DNA from: Bryobacterales bacterium
GTDB lineage: Bacteria; Acidobacteriota; Terriglobia; Bryobacterales; Bryobacteraceae
Reading direction: 5' to 3'
NCBI GenBank assembly: GCA_016789785.1
Contig: JAEUQE010000163.1
Location: forward strand, 1 to 21,057
DNA: 21,057 bases
Position numbers and translations under genes: made by a program. Shown one piece after another: positions 1 through 6,662 of the stretch. Position 1 is the first letter of the stretch. Each line of letters opens with the position of its first letter. The notes beneath the pieces were generated by a model, which saw only the letters and a program-made list of their open reading frames with translations, was not told where the DNA came from and ran no database searches.

Positions 1-648
1 GCATGCATCGGCGAGATCATCGCTCTCAGGCGACACACGCGCACCGGCCACCAACTGTCCGTTCTCCGGGTCGCGGATGTCACCAAGCGCATTCACCGCC
101 GCCAGTGCCGATACGCGCACGCCCGCAAGATCGCCATCCAGCCACACGGTCGCGGTGCCGATTCCCGACTTCATGGCATGCCGGATGCCGAGCACTTTGC
201 CGACGGTTGCTCCTGTACCAGCGCCGACGCAGCCCTCTACCACCGCGGCATCGGTAGCCGCTGCCGCAGCCTCCTCACCCATTTCGCGCCCGGGCCGCGC
301 GGAAGCGGATCCAATCGCGAGATCGAAGAGAATCGCGCACGGCACCAGTGGCACCACCGCGGCGCCTGTGGGAAATCCCACTTTCTTCTTCTCAAGGAAT
401 CGCCGCACTCCGCTTGCGGCTTCGAGTCCGAATGCACTCCCGCCGGCGAACGTCACTGCATGCACATGTGGCGTGACGTGCAACGGATTCATGACTTCGA
501 ACTCTTCGTTGCCACTGGCCGAACCGCGCACGTCCACTCCCGCTACAGCTCCTTGCTCGCACAGAATCACTGTGCAGCCGGTCAGCCCGTGGTAGTCCGA
601 TGCGTGGCCTACTTTGATGCCCGCGATGTCCGTTAGTCCCTTACTCAT
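1..648 (-). CDS. P1 family (DmpA-type, S58) peptidase, partial
   Basis: Reading the minus strand from the ATG at 648 gives 216 uninterrupted codons that run off the left edge, so the C-terminus is missing. The product begins MSKGLTDIAGIKVGHASDY and contains GCTVILCEQGAVAGVDVRG, TFAGGSAFGLEAASGV and GAGTGATVGKVLG, which are typical of P1/DmpA peptidases (S58). These are N-terminal-nucleophile hydrolases that release N-terminal residues from amino-acid amides, beta-peptides or small peptides. They mature by self-cleavage in front of a Ser or Thr that usually lies near residue 240-260, beyond this window, so catalytic competence cannot be judged. No signal peptide is visible, so it is probably cytoplasmic. 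The gene is divergent from mlaE across 49 bp. No good Shine-Dalgarno precedes the ATG. Family assignment is firm; substrate is unknown. Confidence 0.88.
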   Translation of the reverse strand, partial: MSKGLTDIAGIKVGHASDYHGLTGCTVILCEQGAVAGVDVRGSASGNEEFEVMNPLHVTPHVHAVTFAGGSAFGLEAASGVRRFLEKKKVGFPTGAAVVPLVPCAILFDLAIGSASARPGREMGEEAAAAATDAAVVEGCVGAGTGATVGKVLGIRHAMKSGIGTATVWLDGDLAGVRVSALAAVNALGDIRDPENGQLVAGARVSPESDDLADAC

Positions 649-684
649 CAGCGAAACGACATCGGTATGGTAGCATCAAGTTTC

Positions 685-690
685 AAGGGA
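685..690 (+). promoter_or_regulatory. Ribosome binding site fixing the TTG start of mlaE
   Basis: AAGGGA lies 7 nt before TTG 698. An in-frame TAG at 671-673 blocks extension upstream, and no ATG or GTG lies between that stop and the TTG, so TTG is the first usable start. Confidence 0.6.
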
Positions 691-697
691 TAGCGGA

Positions 698-1453
698 TTG
701 CTCGACTTCCTCAAGGCTCCCATTCTGACCATTCAGGACTTCTTCATTCTGACTGGCAGAACAATCAAAAGCATCCCGCGCCGTCCACACTACTTCAACG
801 ACCTGTTGACGCAGATGGACACGATCGGTGTGGGCTCCATTCCCATTGTGCTGTTGACCGGCTTCTTCAGCGGAGTGGTGATGGGACTGCAGATGTCGCG
901 CGCCCTGCAGACCTACGGCGCCGTCAGCCAGACCGGGCCGATTGTCGCGATCACACTCGTGCGCGAGATGGGGCCGGTGCTCACCGCAGTGGCCGCCGCG
1001 GGACGCAACTCGTCCGGCATCGCGAGCGAACTTGGGTCGATGAAGGTGACCGAGCAGATTGATGCGATGCGCGCGCTCGGCACCGATCCGATTCTGAAAC
1101 TCGTGAAGCCGCGCTTCCTCGCCACGTCGTTCATGCTGCCGTGTCTGACCGCGATTGCGGACTTTGTTGGCATCATCGGCGGTTGGATTATCGCGATCGG
1201 TCTGCTGCATCTCACCAGTTCGGAGTACTGGAACGGAGCGTATCGCGCGCTGGAATACGACGACCTGGCGCAAGGTCTGCTGAAGCCCTTCATCTTCGGT
1301 ATGGTGGTCTCACTGGTCGGCTGCTTCTATGGGCTGCGGACTACTGGCGGCACGCAAGGCGTAGGCCGCGCGACCACGCAGGCTGTAGTGGTGGCGATTG
1401 TGTGGATCTTCGCGCTGAATGCACTCATTACGAAATTCTTCGTCAGCAGATAG
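698..1453 (+). CDS. mlaE: MlaE-type ABC transporter permease
   Basis: The product has 251 residues, the usual length for MlaE/YrbE permeases, which form the membrane core of MCE lipid transporters moving phospholipids or other lipids between inner and outer membranes. The family signature spans about residues 88-140: VREMGPVLTAVAAAGR, then ASELGSMKVTEQIDAM, then RALGTDPI. Hydrophobic segments lie near 46-66, 145-170 and the C-terminus, and residues 1-30 resemble the amphipathic interfacial helix of the family. The start is TTG with a good ribosome binding site. The downstream ATPase begins 3 nt after the stop. This is the first gene of a plus-strand operon with mlaF, mlaD and a deacetylase. 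Family identity is sure; the transported lipid and its direction are not. Confidence 0.93.
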   Translation: MLDFLKAPILTIQDFFILTGRTIKSIPRRPHYFNDLLTQMDTIGVGSIPIVLLTGFFSGVVMGLQMSRALQTYGAVSQTGPIVAITLVREMGPVLTAVAAAGRNSSGIASELGSMKVTEQIDAMRALGTDPILKLVKPRFLATSFMLPCLTAIADFVGIIGGWIIAIGLLHLTSSEYWNGAYRALEYDDLAQGLLKPFIFGMVVSLVGCFYGLRTTGGTQGVGRATTQAVVVAIVWIFALNALITKFFVSR

Positions 1454-1456
1454 CGC

Positions 1457-2257
1457 ATGCCCCACCCGGTGATCCGATTCGAGCACGTGACTGTTGCCTT
1501 CGACGGCGATCCCGCGATCGAGGACGTAAGCTTCGAGATCCGGCCTGGTGAGAGCCGCGTGGTCCTTGGCGCCGCGGGCAGCGGCAAGACCGTGATCCTC
1601 AAGACGGCCCTCGGACTGCTGCGGCCCGATCAAGGAAGAGTGTTTCTGTTCGGGCACGACATCACACGCATGATGGAACGTGATCTGTTCGAGTTGCGGG
1701 CCCGCTGCGGCATCCTGTTTCAGGAGGGCGCGCTGTTTGATTCGCTGACCATTGAAGAGAACGTCTCCTATCCGTTGACGAATCAGAAAGCGGTGAAGTG
1801 CCCCGCGGAGGAAGTGCGGTCCCGAGTGGAGGAAGCGCTTCGATTTGTGGAGTTGGGACATACGCTGGAGAAGTTTCCGAGCGAACTGTCGGGCGGCATG
1901 CGGCGCCGCGTGGGCATCGCGCGAGCGAACGTCACGGCTCCGAGCCTAGTTCTGTATGATTCACCAACCGCGGGCCTCGACCCGATCACCGCGAACAACA
2001 TCATGTCGCTGATTGTGAAGGAGCGTGATCTTCGCAAAGCCACCACCGTTATCGTGACCCAACGTTTTCAGGATGGGCAGATCATGGACAAGTATCGCTA
2101 CGATCCGCAAACGCAGGCGCTGGAGCCTGCCTTGCGCGACGGGGAGGGTTTGAAATTCCTGGTGATGAAGCAGGGGCGTCTGGTTTTTGAAGGCAGCCAA
2201 CAGGAGTTGGAACACTCCACCGATCCCTACATTTCCAAGTTCGTCATGAGACACTAA
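1457..2257 (+). CDS. mlaF: MlaF-like ABC transporter ATP-binding protein with altered catalytic residues
   Basis: This 266-residue ATPase pairs with MlaE to energise lipid transport. Visible motifs are Walker A GAAGSGKT (38-45), Q-loop FQEGALFDSLT (Q89), signature LSGGM (144-148), Walker B LVLYDS (164-169) and D-loop AGLD (172-175). Two positions are unusual. The residue after the Walker-B Asp168 is Ser169, where the catalytic Glu is expected (TCA at 1961-1963). The H-loop reads VIVTQR, with Gln202 where His is expected (CAA at 2060-2062). After the H-loop there is also an insertion of roughly 20 residues (about 208-232) compared with E. coli MlaF. Position between mlaE and mlaD supports its role, but it may hydrolyse ATP slowly or by a modified mechanism. 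The start ATG lies 3 nt after the mlaE stop with little Shine-Dalgarno, suggesting translational coupling. Confidence 0.92.
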   Translation: MPHPVIRFEHVTVAFDGDPAIEDVSFEIRPGESRVVLGAAGSGKTVILKTALGLLRPDQGRVFLFGHDITRMMERDLFELRARCGILFQEGALFDSLTIEENVSYPLTNQKAVKCPAEEVRSRVEEALRFVELGHTLEKFPSELSGGMRRRVGIARANVTAPSLVLYDSPTAGLDPITANNIMSLIVKERDLRKATTVIVTQRFQDGQIMDKYRYDPQTQALEPALRDGEGLKFLVMKQGRLVFEGSQQELEHSTDPYISKFVMRH

Positions 2258-2267
2258 AGGTTCCGCC

Positions 2268-3341
2268 ATGCCATCGGCCAGCAAAGTCAGTTGGATGCAA
2301 CTTCGAGTGGGAATCACAGCGATTCTCGCGCTCAGCCTGATCGGCGTCTTGATCTTCCTGTTGACGGGGGTGAGCAACCCGTTCGCACGCGAGGTAATCC
2401 TCTATACCTATCTCGGCGATGGAGCCGCGGTTGCGGTTGGCGCGCCGGTCCGCGTGAATGGAATCAATGCGGGCAGCGTCGCCAAGATCGGACTCTCCGG
2501 CGACACCAATCCGGCTCGTATTGTCCGAGTTGAGATGGCCGTGGAAGAGCGCATGCTCAAGGAGATTCCCACGGATTCCGTGGCAACGATCAGCGCGGAG
2601 AATCTTCTCGGCGCCAAGTTCGTCAACATCAAGAAGGGGAAGAGTCAGACCTTCGTGAAGGCTGGTGCCGAGATCCCGAGCCTCGCCTCGAAAGAGATTT
2701 TCGAGGTCATGGACAGCTTCTTCCCATTGCTGACTTCCGTGCAGGTGACACTGAAACGAATCGACAACATCGTCGACTTCATCGAGAGCGGGCAGGGGAA
2801 CATCGGCAAGCTGATCAAGGACGAGACGATCTACAAGCGCGTGGACAATATCCTCGTCGAGTTTCAGAAGACCGCGGCTGCAGTGAATAGCGGGAAGAGT
2901 ACCGTCAGCCGTCTGCTCTACGAAGACACCATGTATCAGGACATCCGCGGCACCATTACTCGTGTGGACAAGATCCTTGCAGGGATTGAAGAAGGCAAGG
3001 GCACGGCAGGTAAGCTTCTCAAAGATCCGGCGGTGTACGACGAACTCCAGAAGAATCTGATAGTGGTGCGTGCGATGCTCGAAGACTTGCAGGCGGGCAA
3101 GGGTACGGCGGGCAAGCTGCTGAAGAGCGACGAACTGCACAACCAGATTGCAGGCCTGATGCGGCGCGTCGACACCACGATGGAGAAGATTAACAGCGGT
3201 CAAGGCACGCTTGGCCAGCTTCTGGTCAATCCGCAGTTGTACGAGCAACTCAATCTCACGTCGCGCGAAGTCAATGGCCTGTTGAAGGACTTCCGCGCCA
3301 ATCCGAAGAAGTTCCTCCACATCAAACTGGGCCTGTTCTAG
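2268..3341 (+). CDS. mlaD: MCE (MlaD-like) lipid-transport protein with five 34-residue repeats
   Basis: The 357-residue product has a short cytoplasmic N-terminus, one membrane anchor (about 13-33) and an MCE domain at about 40-122 with the typical GAPVRVNGINAGSVAKIGL stretch. MCE domains form hexameric rings in the periplasm that carry lipids. From residue 175 on, a glycine-rich motif recurs: GQGNIG (175), GKSTVS (209), GKGTAG (243), GKGTAG (277) and GQGTLG (311), exactly 34 residues apart. Each is followed by K/R/Q-L-L/I and a helical stretch, often with D-x-x-x-Y. This C-terminal half is probably a helical barrel, needle or coiled coil extending from the MCE ring. AAAGG 8 nt upstream supports the ATG. 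The downstream deacetylase starts 2 nt after the stop. Confidence 0.92.
   Translation: MPSASKVSWMQLRVGITAILALSLIGVLIFLLTGVSNPFAREVILYTYLGDGAAVAVGAPVRVNGINAGSVAKIGLSGDTNPARIVRVEMAVEERMLKEIPTDSVATISAENLLGAKFVNIKKGKSQTFVKAGAEIPSLASKEIFEVMDSFFPLLTSVQVTLKRIDNIVDFIESGQGNIGKLIKDETIYKRVDNILVEFQKTAAAVNSGKSTVSRLLYEDTMYQDIRGTITRVDKILAGIEEGKGTAGKLLKDPAVYDELQKNLIVVRAMLEDLQAGKGTAGKLLKSDELHNQIAGLMRRVDTTMEKINSGQGTLGQLLVNPQLYEQLNLTSREVNGLLKDFRANPKKFLHIKLGLF
2790..3248 (+). repeat. Five-unit 102-bp (34-codon) coding repeat inside the MCE gene
   Basis: Codons for the glycine of each G-x-G/S-x-x-G/S unit begin at 2790, 2892, 2994, 3096 and 3198, with a constant spacing of 102 bp and no indels. The third and fourth units keep identical GKGTAGKLLK residues. 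Units one and five carry Q after the first glycine, and unit two is the most diverged. The repeat is clear at protein level and only partly conserved at DNA level, so it is old rather than a recent tandem duplication. Confidence 0.85.
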
Positions 3342-3343
3342 CA

Positions 3344-4162
3344 GTGGGACCCGGCCGGATTCTGATTGTGAATGCCGACGATTTCGGCTTCACTCGCGAC
3401 GTGAATGCGGGGATCGTGGAGGCGCACCGGAACGGCATCCTCACCTCAACGACATTGATGGCTAACGGCGCTGCCTTCGAAGATGCGGTGTCACTGGCAC
3501 GGCGGAATCCATCGCTCGATGTCGGCTGCCATCTGGTGTTGGTTGGCGGGAATTCGCTGTCGCGCCCCGGGACGGCGCTACCGCGCAACGTGAAGGAACT
3601 CCTGATTGCGATCGCTCGCGGACGTATCGCCATTGAACAGGAACTCGATCTGCAGATTTCGAGGATCGTCAACGCGGGCATTCGTCCCATGCATCTCGAT
3701 ACTCACAAGCACACACACCTGCTGCCGCCGGTTCTCGATGTCGTGGCGAGGCTGTCGCGCAAGTATCAAGTGCCATGGGTGCGCCGTCCGTTTGACTATC
3801 CGATGCATGCCGGCTCCGTTCCGTGGCCGCGGCGCGCGCTCAGCCGGTCACTTGAGTTTCTGCGCCGCCGGTTTCATCGCGTGCTCTCAGCCCATGGCTG
3901 CCGCACGACGGATCACTTCGCGGGCTTCGGGTTGACAGGTTATCTGCGAACGCAAGAATTGGTGGAATTGCTCACGCAGTTACCCGAAGGGTCCACCGAG
4001 TTCATGACCCACCCCGGCTACTGCACGGCTGAGTTGCTCGCATCGCCGACACGGTTGAAGGAGACCCGGGAAGCCGAATTGAAAGCGTTGACAGCACCCG
4101 AAACCAAGGCCGCCATCGAGCGCAATGGGATTCGCTTGTCGGGTTACCGCAATCTCACCTGA
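3344..4162 (+). CDS. ChbG/HpnK family (YdjC-like) carbohydrate deacetylase
   Basis: The 272-residue product starts RILIVNADDFGFTRDVNAGI, the metal-binding N-terminus of YdjC/ChbG/HpnK deacetylases (Asp12-Asp13). It continues with VGCHLVLVGG (His63) and HLDTHKHTH (117-125), which supply further metal and catalytic residues. These enzymes remove acetyl groups from N-acetylated sugars. The HLVLV segment resembles the hopanoid-associated HpnK branch more than chitooligosaccharide deacetylase ChbG, but that is from memory. No signal peptide is present, so it is cytoplasmic. GTG start, 2 nt behind the mlaD stop, so it is translationally coupled to the MCE transporter genes. The likely substrate is a glycolipid headgroup or its precursor handled together with the transporter; this is inference. 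It faces the M1 peptidase gene tail-to-tail across 19 bp. Confidence 0.88.
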   Translation: MGPGRILIVNADDFGFTRDVNAGIVEAHRNGILTSTTLMANGAAFEDAVSLARRNPSLDVGCHLVLVGGNSLSRPGTALPRNVKELLIAIARGRIAIEQELDLQISRIVNAGIRPMHLDTHKHTHLLPPVLDVVARLSRKYQVPWVRRPFDYPMHAGSVPWPRRALSRSLEFLRRRFHRVLSAHGCRTTDHFAGFGLTGYLRTQELVELLTQLPEGSTEFMTHPGYCTAELLASPTRLKETREAELKALTAPETKAAIERNGIRLSGYRNLT

Positions 4163-4181
4163 CACCATCTACTGACACGCT

Positions 4182-6587
4182 CTACTGGACCAGAACCGCA
4201 TGCGCGGGATTTAGAGTCACCTTCGTGGGAGGTGCGGCCAGCGCGTGCTGAAAGGTAACCGGCGACGAGCCCGTCTGAATCCACTTCGTGACAGGCTGCA
4301 TGCGCGGGGCTTGAATCTCCACCGGCACCCAGGTGCTGAAGTCCTCGTCCACGCCGGTCTGCGTCACCGTGATTTTCAATGTCAGCTTCGGAGCCTTCCC
4401 CGTCACCGTGTGAGACTCCTTGAGCGCAGGAATGCCAGTGCCGTAAACCCAGGTTTCGAAGAAGCTCTCGAGCTTCGGATCCACCGCGCCAGCGGGAAGC
4501 TGCTGGCGCGCCGCCTCACGAAACTGCTCCGTAGTGATGCGGCCGTAGAGGTTCTTGCGGTAGATGCCGTTGAGCAGACTCCAGAACGCGGTGTCGCCGA
4601 GCTTACGGCGCAACATGTGCAGAATCCACGTTCCCTTTTCGTAGGTGACGATCGACCATGAGGCGGGGAACTGCGAGGAGTACAGACGATGTCCCAACGT
4701 GACAGGGCCCGCGGATTCGACCACGCGGCCATCGTCCAACTTTCTCAGCAGATTCGTTTTGTACGTTTCGAGGACTGCATCCAGCGTCCGCACGCCTTTG
4801 CGTTTCTCGAGCAGCAGCAGCGCGGAATAATTTGCCAGCGCCTCCATCAGCCAGTCATCCTGATAATCGGCTGAAGTGACTCCGTTGCCCCACCACTGGT
4901 GTGCGACCTCATGAGCGTGCAGGATCTCCGAATAGAAGATCTGGTTGATCTGATCCGTTCGCGAAAGCTGGCGCTCGGCCGGGTCGAGATAAGTGAGCGT
5001 GGAGAGATAGAGCATGCCCGGGAAGCCTTGGCCGAACTTGCCAGGGATCGGCGTAACGGTGAGCTTGCTGAGCGGCGGTGGGCCGAGTCTTGCGGCGAGT
5101 TCGGCGAACGAGTCACCAATCTCACCTGCCAGCTTCTCAAGGCGCGCTGTCGGGTCGGGAGCCGGAGGCGCCATCAGGATGATCTCCGCGGGACGCCGCA
5201 ATGTTCCCCGAGGCGGGAACGGACTGACGGGAGTATTGCCCAACTCGACCGGGCGCGGCTTGGGCTGCAATGCGGCTTCCACCTTGCGATTCGCGCAGAC
5301 CTCCACGGTGAGGGGCCCTCGGGTCACCTTTTCCTTTTCGAAGTCGCCAAGATTGAAGCCGAACAAACGAACTGGCGCGGCGGTCTTGCGGCGAGTCACG
5401 CGAAACTCTCCGTCTTCCTGATCGGAAACGACATCCCCGGCGGCGACCAGATCCAGTGTTTTCGGATAGCGGAAGGTCACATCATAGTGCGCGAACTGCA
5501 GAATCCGGTTCGGGTACCACGCGCCTCGGGAGCCCACGTAATAGACGTTGTTTCCCGCCTGCAGAATCACTTTGCCTTCGTGATGGATCTCCACATCCAC
5601 CGGTTTGCCGGCGTCGAACTCGCGGGATTCCGCCGAGATCAGCAGGATATGGTTGTCCCCGCTACGCAGCAGATTCGCGCGCAAAGACTCTGGCGAGTAG
5701 GCCTCCGCCGGTTGTCCGTCGACAGTGGTCTTCGTCACCGTCATGCGTTGCGAGAGTTCCAGGGCGATGGTTCGCTCCGTTCGCTCCGGGACCACGCGCA
5801 GTTTCGTTACGGCTTTCAATGTAAGGTCCGGAGTGATCTCCGCATCAATCTGCACGGACTGGACTCGCATGCCGTCACTGGGGGCCGGCTTGGCTCCGGT
5901 TCTCCACGGCCTTGCTCGAAAATGTGTCCAGATGTCGAAGAATCGGCGCTCTTCGCGAAACGCGACCTGTCCCACGCTGATCTGGTGCGCGGCGCGAGGA
6001 TCCCAGATCAGGTCGAAGTTGCCGAGCGTCTTGCCGGTGAAGGCGCCGAAGAAGAAGCCGAGGTTCTTGCGATGCGGTGATAGCAGATCTTCGGCAAGGC
6101 GCACCTCAAAGCTCGCGACGAAGTTCGAGAGGACGCCGTTCCATTTCTCTGCGAGCAGGTTCCCCATTTCCTCGCTTGCCTTCGCTTCCGCCTCCTCGAT
6201 CATCTTCAGGAGTTCGACGCCGGTGTCGTCGGTGAAGATCATCACGGCGTTCTGAAAGTGCTCATTCAGGGTTGGCGATTTGGTGAACGCCGCGAGGGAC
6301 TTCCGCTCTCGCACGAACGGAGGGATCATGAGCACCTCGCCGTCGCCGCCTTCCACTTCGGTGGAGAAGATGGCGGCGACGCGCTGGCCGCCCACGGGCT
6401 TGGCGAAGATCAGAAAGCCGTCAGTGAAATAGAGTTTCAGTTCGTCACGGGCGAAGCGGATGTCGCGGACCCGATAGCAGGCCGTGGGGTCGAGAGAGGC
6501 CGTCCGTGCAAGTTTCGCCAGTTCCGCGGCAGGTCCAGCGCTGAGAGTCAGTGCGACGAGGAAAAAGATTGCAACAAGACGAGCCAC
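4182..6587 (-). CDS. Secreted M1 family (aminopeptidase N-like) metallopeptidase with N-terminal extension
   Basis: The 801-residue product begins with a signal peptide (hydrophobic 4-18, likely cut near AGPAA). The gluzincin site is HEVAHQWWGN (His559, Glu560, His563) followed 18 residues later by Glu582 in WLMEALANY, the M1 zinc ligand pattern. YEKGTWILHML further on holds the usual catalytic Tyr. The exopeptidase GxMEN motif is replaced by GFPGMLYLS (about 522-530), so specificity may differ from a classical aminopeptidase. About 240 residues precede the M1 N-terminal beta domain and were not recognised. The start is GTG; an in-frame TAG four codons upstream leaves it as the first start, although no clear Shine-Dalgarno is present. 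It lies 75 bp downstream of the HEAT/VWA-like gene on the same strand. Probably periplasmic or exported, degrading peptides. Confidence 0.9.
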   Translation of the reverse strand: MARLVAIFFLVALTLSAGPAAELAKLARTASLDPTACYRVRDIRFARDELKLYFTDGFLIFAKPVGGQRVAAIFSTEVEGGDGEVLMIPPFVRERKSLAAFTKSPTLNEHFQNAVMIFTDDTGVELLKMIEEAEAKASEEMGNLLAEKWNGVLSNFVASFEVRLAEDLLSPHRKNLGFFFGAFTGKTLGNFDLIWDPRAAHQISVGQVAFREERRFFDIWTHFRARPWRTGAKPAPSDGMRVQSVQIDAEITPDLTLKAVTKLRVVPERTERTIALELSQRMTVTKTTVDGQPAEAYSPESLRANLLRSGDNHILLISAESREFDAGKPVDVEIHHEGKVILQAGNNVYYVGSRGAWYPNRILQFAHYDVTFRYPKTLDLVAAGDVVSDQEDGEFRVTRRKTAAPVRLFGFNLGDFEKEKVTRGPLTVEVCANRKVEAALQPKPRPVELGNTPVSPFPPRGTLRRPAEIILMAPPAPDPTARLEKLAGEIGDSFAELAARLGPPPLSKLTVTPIPGKFGQGFPGMLYLSTLTYLDPAERQLSRTDQINQIFYSEILHAHEVAHQWWGNGVTSADYQDDWLMEALANYSALLLLEKRKGVRTLDAVLETYKTNLLRKLDDGRVVESAGPVTLGHRLYSSQFPASWSIVTYEKGTWILHMLRRKLGDTAFWSLLNGIYRKNLYGRITTEQFREAARQQLPAGAVDPKLESFFETWVYGTGIPALKESHTVTGKAPKLTLKITVTQTGVDEDFSTWVPVEIQAPRMQPVTKWIQTGSSPVTFQHALAAPPTKVTLNPAHAVLVQ

Positions 6588-6635
6588 ACTTTCAGTCTAG
6601 CCCGCGTGTTTCGGATTCGGTGTGTGGGCGGTGCA

Positions 6636-6652
6636 ACAATCTGTCCGATTGT
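6636..6652. repeat. Perfect 6-bp inverted repeat between the HEAT/VWA and M1 genes
   Basis: ACAATC, 5-nt spacer, GATTGT. It lies in the 75-bp gap, about 50 nt before the GTG of the M1 gene. It could be an operator half-site pair or a small RNA hairpin. No T-run follows, so it is not an intrinsic terminator. A chance occurrence is possible. Confidence 0.35.
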
Positions 6653-6662
6653 AGGCGTGTGC

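Noticed and set aside
77..636. Plus-strand open frames at the left edge
   Set aside because: The minus strand reads continuously as a P1-type peptidase with conserved motifs; the plus-strand products look like shadow translations.
2244..3320. 358-codon minus-strand open frame opposite the MCE gene
   Set aside because: Mirror of a high-GC gene with a repeated coding pattern; the plus strand has a clear MCE domain and operon context.
4163..4181. Terminator between the convergent deacetylase and M1 genes
   Set aside because: Only 19 bp lie between the stops and no stem with a T-run is visible there.
4899..6080. 393-codon plus-strand open frame within the M1 peptidase gene
   Set aside because: Opposes a full-length peptidase with zinc site; no ribosome binding site or known domain.
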